Shown here: positions 1 through 8,551 of the stretch, piece by piece
How positions within the stretch are numbered: the first letter of the stretch is position 1
Layout of the letters: every line of letters begins with the position of its first letter
NCBI GenBank assembly: GCA_035526665.1
Contig: DATLBY010000108.1
Location: 1-23,770 of the forward strand
DNA length: 23,770 bases
Reading direction: 5' to 3'
DNA from: DATLBY01 sp035526665
Lineage (GTDB): Bacteria; Acidobacteriota; Terriglobia; Bryobacterales; Bryobacteraceae
Translations under genes and position numbers: made by a program
The notes under the pieces: model-generated
Seen by the model: only the letters and a program-made list of their open reading frames with translations
What the model was told of the DNA's origin: nothing
Databases searched by the model: none

Positions 1-141
1 GGGTGGTGGGGCATTGAGTGTTCTTACGGCCCGCGGCCGGCTCAGAAGGCATCGCTTCCGCTTGAGCAGATCTGGGAGAACGAAAAAAAGGGCGTCCATC
101 TAACCAAGGCGGCGATCGCGCACGCGCTGGGTACCGCCTGA
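1..141 (+). CDS. C-terminal fragment of an unidentified protein
   Basis: Frame 1 is open from the window edge to a TGA at 139-141 and gives 46 residues. The peptide begins GWWGIECSYGPRPAQKASLP and ends in an Ala-rich helix (AAIAHALGTA). Codon use matches the neighbouring genes, so it is probably the true end of a gene that starts outside the window. I do not recognise the family from so short a piece. It is separated from the next gene by 138 bp containing a tandem repeat, so co-transcription is uncertain. Confidence 0.5.
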   Translation, partial: GWWGIECSYGPRPAQKASLPLEQIWENEKKGVHLTKAAIAHALGTA

Positions 142-210
142 CGGCCGGGCGAACAGCCCAGAAGGGGGAGCATCCGGCGGGCGTGGGCGGGCAGCTGAAA
201 ATGTCCCACT

Positions 211-252
211 TGGAACTGTCCCCATTTATTTATGGAACTGTCCCCATTTATT
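211..252. repeat. Perfect tandem repeat, 22-bp period
   Basis: TGGAACTGTCCCCATTTATT occurs at 211-230 and again at 233-252, separated by TA. A degenerate relative (ATGTCCCACT) lies just before, at 201-210. The AT-rich repeat stands out in a GC-rich background and ends 27 bp before the aldolase start codon. Motifs containing GGAACTGTCCCC are found as dispersed intergenic repeats and at transposon remnants in several bacteria, so this may be the residue of a mobile or REP-like element. It could also be an operator. No transposase is present nearby. Confidence 0.8.
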
Positions 253-279
253 CTTAACTTCCTCTGATATCGTCTTTAG

Positions 280-1182
280 ATGATTCAAGGAATCTATGCG
301 GCGGCGATCACGCCGCGGCGGCGCGGGCAGCAGGACATCGACTTGGGCGCTACCTGGGACCTGATCGACTTTTTGTCCTCTAAAAAAGTCGATGGCATCG
401 TCCTGATGGGATCCACCGGCGAATTTGTGCACTTCAGCGTGGAGGAGCGAATCCGGCTAATGTCTCTGGCGGCCAAGCGTAGCCGTGTGCCCGTGATCGT
501 CAACGTCTCGCACAGTACCCTGGACGGGGCGGTAGAACTCGCGCGCCAGACGTCCAGCGCCAGGGCTGCCGGCCTGGTGGTGATGCCTCCATATTTTTTC
601 CGCTACCGCCAGGACGATGTGGAGACGTTTTTCAACCGCTTCGCTCAGGAGGCGCAGCCTGAGATTCCAACGCTGCTCTATAACATTCCGCTGTTCACCA
701 CGGAGATCACGCAGACCACTACCGCACGGCTGTTCGCCAGCGGAAGATATGCAGGCATCAAGGATTCCAGCGGCAATTGGGAACATTTCGAAGGGCTGCT
801 GGCCGCAGCCGCCGGTTCTCAGATGACGCTCATGATGGGAAACGATCTTCTATTCGCGCGGTCGAAGGCCGCAGGGGCCAGCGGCGTGATCTCCGGCGTC
901 GCCTGCGCCGTACCGGAGCTTCTGGTCGCCCTCAACAAATCTTTGCAGGAGAACACCACTGAGGTTGCGGCGCGGCTTGAAGTACGGCTGAATCAGTTTA
1001 TCGGCTGGATTGATAAATTTCCCGTGCCGGTGGGAATCAAAGAGGCAACGGCTCTCAGAGGGATCAAAACGGGCGCTCACTCCACAGAGTTGAGCGAACC
1101 GCAACAGCAATCGCTAGGCGAGTTCCGGGATTGGTTTCGGGGATGGCTGCCGCAGGTCCAAAAGGAATGCTCCCTTGCGTAG
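280..1182 (+). CDS. DapA-superfamily (class I) aldolase/lyase, probably not DapA itself
   Basis: A 300-residue TIM-barrel protein of the dihydrodipicolinate synthase / N-acetylneuraminate lyase superfamily, which forms a Schiff base with pyruvate or a related 2-oxo acid. Visible motifs are GSTGE at 44-48, YNIP with the catalytic tyrosine at Y134, and GIKDSSG with the Schiff-base lysine at K161. True DapA has an Arg shortly after the Tyr motif (YNVPxR) that binds the aspartate-semialdehyde carboxylate. Here the sequence is YNIPLFTT, so a sugar-acid or hydroxy-oxo-acid aldolase is more likely. The start is ATG 280, with no good Shine-Dalgarno. The 3' end overlaps the esterase start, so the two are probably co-translated. 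The true substrate cannot be read from sequence. Confidence 0.88.
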   Translation: MIQGIYAAAITPRRRGQQDIDLGATWDLIDFLSSKKVDGIVLMGSTGEFVHFSVEERIRLMSLAAKRSRVPVIVNVSHSTLDGAVELARQTSSARAAGLVVMPPYFFRYRQDDVETFFNRFAQEAQPEIPTLLYNIPLFTTEITQTTTARLFASGRYAGIKDSSGNWEHFEGLLAAAAGSQMTLMMGNDLLFARSKAAGASGVISGVACAVPELLVALNKSLQENTTEVAARLEVRLNQFIGWIDKFPVPVGIKEATALRGIKTGAHSTELSEPQQQSLGEFRDWFRGWLPQVQKECSLA

Positions 1183-2818
1183 CGCACTGGCAGTCCTGGC
1201 CGCCGGAATTGCTTTGTCTCAAACCTATACGGCTGGCCCGCAGGTCACAACCTTTTTCTCCGAAATTGACGACACCGATCAGCCTTACGGCCTTTATCTT
1301 CCGCGAGACTTCCAGGCCGGAAAGAAGTATCCACTCGTGATCAGTCTGCACGGCGCGAGCTCGAATCACCGGCTGAATCTTCGCCGGGTGTTCGGCAAAG
1401 GCAACCTGTTGAGTGAGAGTGATGCCGAGGCCACCAGGTATTTCCCGCCTTTCCGCGATGTCGACTATATCGTGGCGAGCCCGCTTGCGCGCGGCACCAT
1501 GGGGTACCAGGGGATTGCAGAGAAGGACGTCTATGCCGTGCTGGCGAAGGTGAAGCGGCGCTATGCGATCGACGAAGAGCGGATTTATCTCACGGGCCTT
1601 TCCATGGGTGGGGGCGGCACGCTTTGGCTGGGACTGACACGTCCCGACATCTGGGCTGCGATTGCCCCGGTTTGTCCGGCAGCGCCCGAAAACCTGGAAG
1701 AGCTCGCCGGCAATGCCGCCCATATACCGGTCAAGATTTTTCAGGGCGCGATCGACCCTACGGTGAAGTCCGACATGACCCGGCGCTGGGTTCAACTTCT
1801 GAAGGACGCGGGAGCGAAGGTGGAATATGTGGAGTATCCAGGCGTCCGGCATAATTCCTGGGATCTGGCGTACAAAGACGGTGCCATCTTCGATTGGTTC
1901 GATCAGCACAGGCTGGTCCGCTATCCCGAACGGGTACAGTTTGCGGCGCGCGATTACGAACACGGCGCCGCGTATTGGGTCCGCTTTGACGCGCTGACGG
2001 CCGGCACGCTAGCTCGAATCGACGCAAAGTTCACAGGAAAAAATGCCATCGTCATCCAGACCGAACAGCTGGAAGGCTTCACTTTGCAACTGAAAAACCA
2101 TCCGCTTTTCTCGACAGACCGGCCACTCACGATCAGGATCGACGGCACGAATCTGAGATTGAAGGCCCGCGATTCGGTTTCGCTCGTCCGGGGGCGAAAC
2201 GGATGGTCGGCGCGCAGCCTGCTACCATCCTCTACCGAGAAAGGGCCTGGTCTGGAGGGACCCATCGCCAAAGCGGTGGAGTCTCGTCATGTTTACGTGT
2301 ATGGAACGGCCGACAGCCCTTCGCCGGAAGAGGCAGCGCGCCGCAGGGAGGTGGCGGCTTTCGCGGCCAGCTGGGGAACCTCAAAAAATCCACTACTGCT
2401 GACTCTGCCGGTGCTGGCGGATGCAGAGGTCAAAGAGAAAGATCTGAACGAGTCTCACCTGATTCTCTTTGGGACCAGGGAGACCAACAGCCTGATCGCA
2501 AAATACTCGGCACGGCTGCCGCTGGAGTTGAACGCCGGCGCCGCCGATTACGGTCTCGTATATGTAATGCCGGTACGGGGCCGCTACGTGGTGGTGAACT
2601 CCGGGCTACCCTGGTGGACTCGCGCCGACCAAGCGAAGATTGCCGGATGGTCCTTCATTCCCCAGCAGTACAAACTTCTTCAAACATTTGGAGACTACGT
2701 ACTCTTCAAAAGCGGAATCGATAATGTGATCGCACAGGGACGGTTCAGTGCGCAATGGAAACTACCACGTGAGGCCGCGATGCAGCTGACCGGTTCCGGC
2801 GTGGTCACGGTTCGCTGA
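1175..2818 (+). CDS. Secreted alpha/beta-hydrolase (esterase / prolyl-oligopeptidase-like)
   Basis: A 547-residue protein. The first 20 or so residues look like a short Sec signal peptide (Arg2, then an Ala/Leu-rich stretch). Residues 35-250 form an esterase domain. It has an HG oxyanion motif at 59-60, nucleophile elbow GLSMG with Ser143, and plausible acid Asp194 (AID) and base His226 (GVRH), a complete triad in the right order. Residues 260-547 are an additional beta-rich part I cannot assign. The start is TTG 1175: it lies 8 nt after AAGGA (1162-1166) and overlaps the end of the aldolase gene by 8 bp, which suggests coupling. The decarboxylase begins 1 nt after its stop. A periplasmic ester, peptide or carbohydrate-ester substrate is inferred. 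Confidence 0.82.
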   Translation: MRSALAVLAAGIALSQTYTAGPQVTTFFSEIDDTDQPYGLYLPRDFQAGKKYPLVISLHGASSNHRLNLRRVFGKGNLLSESDAEATRYFPPFRDVDYIVASPLARGTMGYQGIAEKDVYAVLAKVKRRYAIDEERIYLTGLSMGGGGTLWLGLTRPDIWAAIAPVCPAAPENLEELAGNAAHIPVKIFQGAIDPTVKSDMTRRWVQLLKDAGAKVEYVEYPGVRHNSWDLAYKDGAIFDWFDQHRLVRYPERVQFAARDYEHGAAYWVRFDALTAGTLARIDAKFTGKNAIVIQTEQLEGFTLQLKNHPLFSTDRPLTIRIDGTNLRLKARDSVSLVRGRNGWSARSLLPSSTEKGPGLEGPIAKAVESRHVYVYGTADSPSPEEAARRREVAAFAASWGTSKNPLLLTLPVLADAEVKEKDLNESHLILFGTRETNSLIAKYSARLPLELNAGAADYGLVYVMPVRGRYVVVNSGLPWWTRADQAKIAGWSFIPQQYKLLQTFGDYVLFKSGIDNVIAQGRFSAQWKLPREAAMQLTGSGVVTVR

Positions 2819-2819
2819 C

Positions 2820-4223
2820 ATGACGGATATGCCCCCGGAGGAGTTCCGGCAAGCCGCCCACCAGGCTGTCGATTGGGTAGCCGACTACCTGTCCGCGGTT
2901 CGCAATTATCCTGTTCTGCCGCAGCTCCGCCCGGGAGATCTGGTGGATCTGCTTCCCAAGTCCGCTCCCGACCAGGGAGAGCCGATCGGAGATATTCTGG
3001 CGGACTTCGAAGAACAGATCCTTCCGGCGGTCACACATTGGAATCACCCCCGCTTCCACGCCTACTTCGCCACTTCCGCCTCCGGGCCGGGCATACTCGC
3101 GGAACTGCTGACGGCGGCGCTGAACGTGAACGGAATGCTCTGGAAGGCATCCCCGGCGTCGGCGGAACTGGAGCAGGTCACGCTCTCCTGGCTGCGGCAA
3201 TGGCTGCATCTGCCGGAGGAATGGTTTGGAGTCATTTTTGACACCGCTTCCACTTCAACCATGCACGCACTCGGCGCGGCGCGGGCATTCGTAGAGGCAG
3301 ACGCGCGCATCCGCGGCGGATCGCAAAACCTGACCGTCTATACGTCGGAACAGGCCCACTCGTCGGTTGAGAAGGGAGCCGTCTCCATTGGACTGGGTCA
3401 GGGGAATGTGCGCAAAATTCCAGTGGATGCGGAGTTCCGCATGCGGCCGGATGCTCTTGGTCAGGCGATTGAGAGCGACGTCAGCCTGGGTAAGACGCCT
3501 TGCTGCATCGTGCCGACGGTGGGCACTACCTCGACGTCGAGCATCGACGCGATCGAGCCGGCGGCCGAGTTGGCCGAACGCTACGGCGCATGGCTGCACG
3601 TGGATGCGGCGTATGGCGGCCCGGCGGCGATCTTGCCGGAGCTGCGGCATATCCTGAACGGGGCCAGCCGGGCGCATTCGCTGGTAGTCAATCCACACAA
3701 ATGGATGGCGGTGCCCCTGGATCTGAGCGTTCTATACACCAGCCGGCCGGATATGCTGCGGAACGCTTTTTCGCTCATTCCCGAATATCTGAGAACCGGC
3801 GAGGATGAGCGGGCGGTCAACTTCATGGATTACGGTGTCCCTCTCGGACGTAGATTCCGGTCGCTGAAACTGTGGTTTGTGCTCCGGTACTTTGGACGCG
3901 AGCAGATGATGGAAATGCTACGTCTGCACATCGCGCTGGCCGCACAACTGGCGAGCAAAATAGAGGCTCACGAGAATTTCGAATTGCGCGCGCCCGTGCC
4001 GCTGTCGCTGGTCTGCTTCCGCTACCAGGGTTCCGACGAAGCCAATCGCCAGCTGTTGGACGATATAAACGCAAGCGGCCGGGCGTTCCTGTCGCACACC
4101 GTTCTGAACGGCAAATTTGTGCTGCGTCTCGCGATCGGCAACATCCGCGTCACTCCCGCCGATATAGAGGAGACCTGGAGCTGTATTCAGGAATGTGCAG
4201 CCAGTCTCAGTAGAACGGCCTAG
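2820..4223 (+). CDS. PLP-dependent group II decarboxylase (aromatic-L-amino-acid decarboxylase family)
   Basis: A 467-residue fold-type I PLP enzyme that removes the carboxyl group of an amino acid. Visible hallmarks are HPRFHAYF near 76-83 (substrate-pocket segment), SEQAHSS with the PLP-stacking His180, VDAAYGG with the pyridine-N-binding Asp262, and NPHKWM with the Schiff-base Lys294. Length and motif order match DOPA, tryptophan and phenylacetaldehyde-synthase-type members. These cannot be separated by eye. ATG 2820 follows the esterase stop by 1 nt; the in-frame ATG at 2829 is an alternative. It is the last gene of the 280-4223 unit. Its final 17 bp overlap the convergent histidine kinase gene. 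Confidence 0.9.
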   Translation: MTDMPPEEFRQAAHQAVDWVADYLSAVRNYPVLPQLRPGDLVDLLPKSAPDQGEPIGDILADFEEQILPAVTHWNHPRFHAYFATSASGPGILAELLTAALNVNGMLWKASPASAELEQVTLSWLRQWLHLPEEWFGVIFDTASTSTMHALGAARAFVEADARIRGGSQNLTVYTSEQAHSSVEKGAVSIGLGQGNVRKIPVDAEFRMRPDALGQAIESDVSLGKTPCCIVPTVGTTSTSSIDAIEPAAELAERYGAWLHVDAAYGGPAAILPELRHILNGASRAHSLVVNPHKWMAVPLDLSVLYTSRPDMLRNAFSLIPEYLRTGEDERAVNFMDYGVPLGRRFRSLKLWFVLRYFGREQMMEMLRLHIALAAQLASKIEAHENFELRAPVPLSLVCFRYQGSDEANRQLLDDINASGRAFLSHTVLNGKFVLRLAIGNIRVTPADIEETWSCIQECAASLSRTA

Positions 4224-5808
4224 CTTGTGCTATTTTGCATCCCGAGTACTCATCGACGGTACTCAGCAGATGACTGGCCTGGACCGGTTTTGAGATGTAG
4301 GCGTCCATGCCCGCGGCGAGGCAGTTTTCGCGATCGCCATTCAGCGCGTTGGCCGTCATTGCGACGATTGGGAGAGTGGCCCAGCGGGGATTTTGACGGA
4401 TGAGCCGGGTAGCCTCGAGTCCATCCAGTACGGGCATTTGCACATCCATCAGCACAAGGTTGAATATGCCGTTTTCGAGCGCTTCCAAAGCCTCCTGTCC
4501 GTTATTTGTGATGTGTACCTGGTAGCCCTTTCTCCGCAGAATTGCGGCCACCATCTTCTGGTTTACCAGGTTGTCTTCCACCACCAGGATGGTCCCGCTG
4601 CGAGGAACGTCGGAAACGAGCTCTGAAGGACGTTCCGCCAACTCCTGGGCCTCGGGGGCAGTTTCCACGCTTAATGTGACTAAGAAGGTGCTGCCCTGGC
4701 CTTCCACGCTCTGCACCGATATCCCGCCGCCATGCATCTCCGCCAAGCTGCGAACGATGGCAAGACCCAGTCCCGTACCGCCGAACCGGCGGCTGGTGGT
4801 GCTGTCAGCCTGGGTAAATTTCTCGAAAATATGCTCCTGCTTGTCAGGCGGAATTCCGATGCCGGTATCCTGCACGGCCAGAGACAGCTGAAAGCTGCCC
4901 GCAGGCGCCGGGTTCGTACTTTTCACACGCACCGTTACGGACCCGTGGCTGGTGAACTTGATGGCATTGCTCAGGAGATTGGCTAGTATCTGGCGGAAAC
5001 GGAGGGGATCGCCGAGAATCCATTCCGGTACCACGGCGGAGACCTCACTGGAGAGCAAAATTCCCTTTTGTATTGCCAGCACGGATTGCGCCTTGATGGA
5101 ATCCTCCACCAGCGTACGCAGTTGAAAGGGAACCTTTTCCAGCGCCATCCGGCCAGCCTCGATTTTTGAGAGATCGAGTACATCGTTCAGAAGAGCGAGC
5201 AGCGAGTAAGCGCATCGCTGCGCCGTTTCGATGTGGTCGCGCTGCTCGGCGGTCAGGGGCGTATCCAGCACAATGTCCATCATTCCGAGCACGCCGTTCA
5301 TGGGCGTTCTCAATTCGTGAGACATATTGGCCAGAAATTCGCTTTTCGCCTGGTTTGCCGCGAGGGCCTTCCCCATGGCCACCCGAAGCTCTGTGGTCCG
5401 GAGCTCGATCCGTTCTTCCAGCAGCTCCTGGTGTTGCAGAACTTCGCGCTGCGATTCCGCGAGTTTTTCAATCATTTTGTTGAAGCTCTCGCCGACATAC
5501 TCGATCTCGTCGCCGGTACGGCTGATCTCAATAGGCTCCAGGCGGCCTTCGCGGACGGACGTGATGCCGTCCTGCAGCAGCTTGAGAGGGCGCGCCAGCA
5601 CACGGATGGTCATTCGGGAAATTGCGCCCGCGACCAGCAGCACCACCAGAAAGAGAAGCACGCCCTTGGAGACGTCAAAGGTATCCTGCCGTAGATCATA
5701 CGCGAGGATCACGGCGACCACCCAGAAGACGAGGGCAGCCGTAAAGAGGAAAAATTTGGAGGCGAGGGAGCGAACCCTGGGTCGCTCCGCCAGTATGCCA
5801 AGCTTCAT
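4207..5808 (-). CDS. Membrane hybrid sensor histidine kinase / response regulator
   Basis: A 533-residue inner-membrane kinase. Two transmembrane helices (about 20-38 and 49-65) are joined by only about ten residues, so there is no extracytoplasmic sensor domain. HAMP follows at about 66-120, then a coiled coil. HisKA contains SHELRTP with phospho-acceptor His164. HATPase_c has an N box (NLLSNAIKFT, about 277-286), G1 (DTGIGIP, 314-320) and G2 (GGTGLGL, 343-349). A C-terminal receiver has phospho-acceptor Asp455 in MDVQMP and Lys507. No output domain is attached, so phosphotransfer to a separate partner is expected. No cognate regulator gene is adjacent. Convergent 17-bp overlap with the decarboxylase; divergent from pyrD across 75 bp. 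Confidence 0.93.
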   Translation of the reverse strand: MKLGILAERPRVRSLASKFFLFTAALVFWVVAVILAYDLRQDTFDVSKGVLLFLVVLLVAGAISRMTIRVLARPLKLLQDGITSVREGRLEPIEISRTGDEIEYVGESFNKMIEKLAESQREVLQHQELLEERIELRTTELRVAMGKALAANQAKSEFLANMSHELRTPMNGVLGMMDIVLDTPLTAEQRDHIETAQRCAYSLLALLNDVLDLSKIEAGRMALEKVPFQLRTLVEDSIKAQSVLAIQKGILLSSEVSAVVPEWILGDPLRFRQILANLLSNAIKFTSHGSVTVRVKSTNPAPAGSFQLSLAVQDTGIGIPPDKQEHIFEKFTQADSTTSRRFGGTGLGLAIVRSLAEMHGGGISVQSVEGQGSTFLVTLSVETAPEAQELAERPSELVSDVPRSGTILVVEDNLVNQKMVAAILRRKGYQVHITNNGQEALEALENGIFNLVLMDVQMPVLDGLEATRLIRQNPRWATLPIVAMTANALNGDRENCLAAGMDAYISKPVQASHLLSTVDEYSGCKIAQARPFY

Positions 5809-5883
5809 TTGCGGTGAGTCCAGTATAAGGCGATTGGGGCCTATCTGTTGCCGTTAATACGTAACTTGCTATGCTGAGGCAAA

Positions 5884-6813
5884 GTGAAGGCAACTCCGCG
5901 GCTGGAAACGACAATTTGTGGCATTCCCCTGCGTAATCCAATACTTGCAGCGGCCGGGACGTTCGCCTATGGCGTTGAGTTTGCAGCTTTGTTGGATCTG
6001 AATGTCCTGGGAGGATTCATTGTAAAGGGCATTTCGCGGCAGCCCATGGACGGGAATCCCCCGCCCCGTATCTGGGAATCACAGGCCGGGATGATCAACT
6101 CGATTGGACTGCAGAATATCGGCGTCGAGCAGTTCATCACACGTAAAATCCCGGGACTCGCGCGCTGGAACACGCCCTATTTTGTAAACGTTTTCGGCTA
6201 TGCCCCCGAGGATTACGCCGAGGTGGTGCGCCGGCTGGAAGATGTGGAGGGTCCCTCAGGATACGAACTGAATGTCTCCTGCCCGAATACGAAACACGGC
6301 GGGATGTTCTTTTCGAGCGACCCGGGCCTGTTGAGCGACCTGGCGGGCTCGATCCGAAAGCTGACGCGCAGGCCGATTATCGTAAAGCTGTCACCCAACG
6401 TAGCCAGGATTGAACCGCTGGCTCGCGCAGCCGAGGAAGCGGGAGCCGATGCGGTCTCGCTGGTAAATACGTTCCTTGCGTTGGCCGTGGACGCGCGCAC
6501 CCGGCTTCCCCGCATTGGTGCGGGATTCGGGGGCCTTTCGGGACCGGCGATCAAGCCGATCGCTCTCCGAATGGTTTACGAGGCGGCCCAGGCGGTAAAA
6601 CTGCCGGTAATCGGTCTGGGAGGAATCTCCAGCGGCGAAGATGCGGCGGAGTTCCTGATCGCCGGCGCCAGCGCCGTACAGATCGGCACCGCAAACTTCT
6701 GGGATCCGCTGGCGATCAAACGAATTCCCATGGAACTGGATAAATTTTTGCAGGAGGAGAAAATCGCCAACGTCCGCCAGATCGTGGGAACACTGCGATT
6801 TGATAAACCATGA
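5884..6813 (+). CDS. pyrD: Dihydroorotate dehydrogenase, class 1B catalytic subunit
   Basis: A 309-residue FMN TIM barrel that oxidises dihydroorotate to orotate in pyrimidine synthesis. Class 1 is shown by the catalytic cysteine in NVSCPNT (Cys133), where class 2 enzymes use Ser. Lys48 in FIVKG and INSIGLQN (72-79) are substrate/FMN contacts. GGISSGEDA and GTANF form the phosphate site. The VEGPSGYELN segment and overall length resemble the 1B group, which normally pairs with the PyrK electron-transfer subunit. No pyrK is visible in this window. GTG 5884 is chosen because GAGG lies at 5875-5878, about 5 nt upstream. It overlaps ridA by ATGA. Confidence 0.92.
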   Translation: MKATPRLETTICGIPLRNPILAAAGTFAYGVEFAALLDLNVLGGFIVKGISRQPMDGNPPPRIWESQAGMINSIGLQNIGVEQFITRKIPGLARWNTPYFVNVFGYAPEDYAEVVRRLEDVEGPSGYELNVSCPNTKHGGMFFSSDPGLLSDLAGSIRKLTRRPIIVKLSPNVARIEPLARAAEEAGADAVSLVNTFLALAVDARTRLPRIGAGFGGLSGPAIKPIALRMVYEAAQAVKLPVIGLGGISSGEDAAEFLIAGASAVQIGTANFWDPLAIKRIPMELDKFLQEEKIANVRQIVGTLRFDKP

Positions 6814-7187
6814 AGCAAATTGTAACGACAAAGAATGCGCCCAGCGCCATCGGTCCGTATTCGCAGGCCGTGGTGCACAACGGCATTGTTTATTTGAGCG
6901 GCCAGATTCCGTTAAATCCCGAATCCGGCAAACTGGTGGAAGGCGACATTGCCGCGCAGACTGAACGTGTGCTGCAAAACCTGAAAGCGGTGCTGGAGGC
7001 TGCCGGATCATCCATGGACAATGTATTGAAGACTACCGTGTTTCTGAAGGACATGGCCAGTTTTCCGGCCATGAACGAAGTGTATGGCCGGCACTTTGCG
7101 GTGAATCCTCCGGCACGATCCACAGTGGAGGCCGCACGCCTGCCCAGGGACGTGCAGGTAGAGATCGAGGCAATAGCCGCCATCTAA
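6810..7187 (+). CDS. ridA: RidA-family reactive intermediate (enamine/imine) deaminase
   Basis: A 125-residue YjgF/YER057c/UK114 protein. RidA hydrolyses the reactive enamines and imines released by PLP enzymes such as threonine dehydratase, and acts as a cytoplasmic trimer. Characteristic segments are AIGPYSQAV with Tyr17, YLSGQIPL, and the C-terminal PPARSTVEAARLP with Arg103, followed by VEIEAIA. Glu118 falls at the expected distance from the arginine. The ATG overlaps the pyrD stop (ATGA), indicating translational coupling. It ends 57 bp before recA. Confidence 0.94.
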   Translation: MKQIVTTKNAPSAIGPYSQAVVHNGIVYLSGQIPLNPESGKLVEGDIAAQTERVLQNLKAVLEAAGSSMDNVLKTTVFLKDMASFPAMNEVYGRHFAVNPPARSTVEAARLPRDVQVEIEAIAAI

Positions 7188-7244
7188 TCTCTGAGAAGAT
7201 CTTCCGCCGGATGCCACCTTATAGCTGGAAAGGAGCTATACGGG

Positions 7245-8345
7245 GTGAATCTACAGGAGAGACAGCGTACTATCCAGGCTGCGCTGGTGCAGATGGACAA
7301 GCAGTTCGGTAAGGGGTCGGTACTTTTGCTTGGATCGCGCAACGCCCTGCCCGTGACGGTGATCTCCAGCGGATCACTCGCGATTGACGCGGCGCTGGGG
7401 GTGGGCGGCTTTCCCAAAGGCCGGGTAATTGAGATCTTCGGGCCCGAATCTTCTGGCAAGACTACACTAACGCTGCAACTGATTGCACAGGCTCAGAAAG
7501 CGGGAGGAAGCGCCGCGTTCATCGATGCCGAACACGCGCTGGACCCGGCCTACGCACGGGCGTTGGGCGTGGATATCGATAACCTAATTCTGTCGCAGCC
7601 CGACCATGGCGAGCAGGCGCTCGAGATCGCGAATGCGCTCATCAACACCGGCGTTATCGACCTGTTGATTGTGGATTCGGTGGCGGCGCTGGTGCCGAAG
7701 GCGGAACTCGAAGGAGATATGGGAGACAGCCATATGGGCCTTCAGGCCCGGCTCATGTCGCAGGCTCTGCGCAAGCTGACGGGAACGGTGGCGCGAACCA
7801 ACACCTGTCTCGTCTTCATCAATCAGCTTCGTGAGAAAATCGGCGTCATGTTCGGGAACCCGGAGACTACAACCGGCGGGCGCGCGCTGAAGTTCTACGG
7901 ATCGGTTCGCGTGGAAGTGCGGAGGGGGGCGGTAATCAAGGATGGCGACAAGATCATCGGCAATCGCACGAAGGTAAAGATCGTAAAAAATAAGGTGGCA
8001 GCGCCCTTCCGCGAGGCGGAGGTAGATCTGATCCACGGGGAAGGAATCTCGCGTGAAAGCGACCTGGTGGACTTGGGCGTGGCCCAGAATGTGGTGGAAA
8101 AAAGCGGGTCCTGGTTTAGCTATCGAGGCGAGCGCATCGGCCAGGGACGCGAAAACGCACGGCAATATTTGAAAGAACATACCGCACTGGCGGATCAACT
8201 GGACGCCGCGCTTCGTAGGGCTTTGGCTATGCCGGGGACCCAGCCCGCTGAGACAGCAGCGGCGGATCTGTTGCACAGCGACGCGCAAAAACAGTCCGCT
8301 TCGGCGGAAGAAGGCGCCTTGGCGGTTGCCGCCCGCGGCCGCTGA
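7245..8345 (+). CDS. recA: Recombinase RecA
   Basis: A 366-residue recombinase for homologous recombination and LexA/SOS co-protease activity. Walker A is GPESSGKT (66-73) and Walker B ends at LLIVDS (Asp143). The L1 loop (GDMGDSHMGLQ), L2 loop (GVMFGNPETTTGG) and the C-terminal DNA-binding part are complete, with a low-complexity Ala-rich tail. A small departure is QPDHGEQAL, where most RecAs have T or N instead of His. The GTG start at 7245 is supported by AAAGGAG at 7229-7235 with a 9-nt spacer. I see no LexA-type operator in the short leader; transcription may come partly from the pyrD-ridA unit. A terminator follows at 8398-8422. Confidence 0.97.
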   Translation: MNLQERQRTIQAALVQMDKQFGKGSVLLLGSRNALPVTVISSGSLAIDAALGVGGFPKGRVIEIFGPESSGKTTLTLQLIAQAQKAGGSAAFIDAEHALDPAYARALGVDIDNLILSQPDHGEQALEIANALINTGVIDLLIVDSVAALVPKAELEGDMGDSHMGLQARLMSQALRKLTGTVARTNTCLVFINQLREKIGVMFGNPETTTGGRALKFYGSVRVEVRRGAVIKDGDKIIGNRTKVKIVKNKVAAPFREAEVDLIHGEGISRESDLVDLGVAQNVVEKSGSWFSYRGERIGQGRENARQYLKEHTALADQLDAALRRALAMPGTQPAETAAADLLHSDAQKQSASAEEGALAVAARGR

Positions 8346-8397
8346 AACTTTTCATCGGAATGGCCGTATTACCGGCCTGACAGCTCACTGCTACGCG

Positions 8398-8430
8398 AAA
8401 ATGCCCAAAAAATGGGCCTTTTCTGCTCTT
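8398..8430 (+). terminator. Intrinsic terminator after recA
   Basis: An AAAA/GCCCA left arm (8398-8401, 8403-8407) pairs with TGGGC/TTTT (8413-8417, 8419-8422) around an AAAAA loop, with one mismatch. The T-rich tail continues to about 8434. It lies 53 bp past the recA stop and just before the hup promoter, so it separates the two units. Confidence 0.65.
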
Positions 8431-8436
8431 TTTCCC

Positions 8437-8465
8437 TTTACATCGCGATTGGGTTCCCGTATCAT
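8437..8465 (+). promoter_or_regulatory. Candidate sigma-70-type promoter of hup
   Basis: TTTACA (8437-8442) and TATCAT (8460-8465) are separated by exactly 17 nt. The predicted start near 8472 leaves a leader of about 80 nt before the HU start codon. It sits directly downstream of the recA terminator. Confidence 0.5.
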
Positions 8466-8551
8466 GAGGTTGCAAATACCCTGACTGGAGCCCGCATTGG
8501 AGATAGGCGCGCGCTTCAGTTTCGCAACGGGAGAATCACAAAAGGAGCAAT

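Noticed and set aside
280..1182. Naming the aldolase dapA
   Set aside because: The Arg after the catalytic Tyr motif that DapA needs is missing (YNIPLF), so only the superfamily is assigned.
1064..1963. 299-residue minus-strand frame
   Set aside because: Antisense to the aldolase end and the esterase, with no recognisable motifs and skewed composition; a shadow of high-GC coding DNA.
7188..7244. SOS operator upstream of recA
   Set aside because: Neither a CTGT-N8-ACAG nor a GAAC-N4-GTTC palindrome is present in the short leader.
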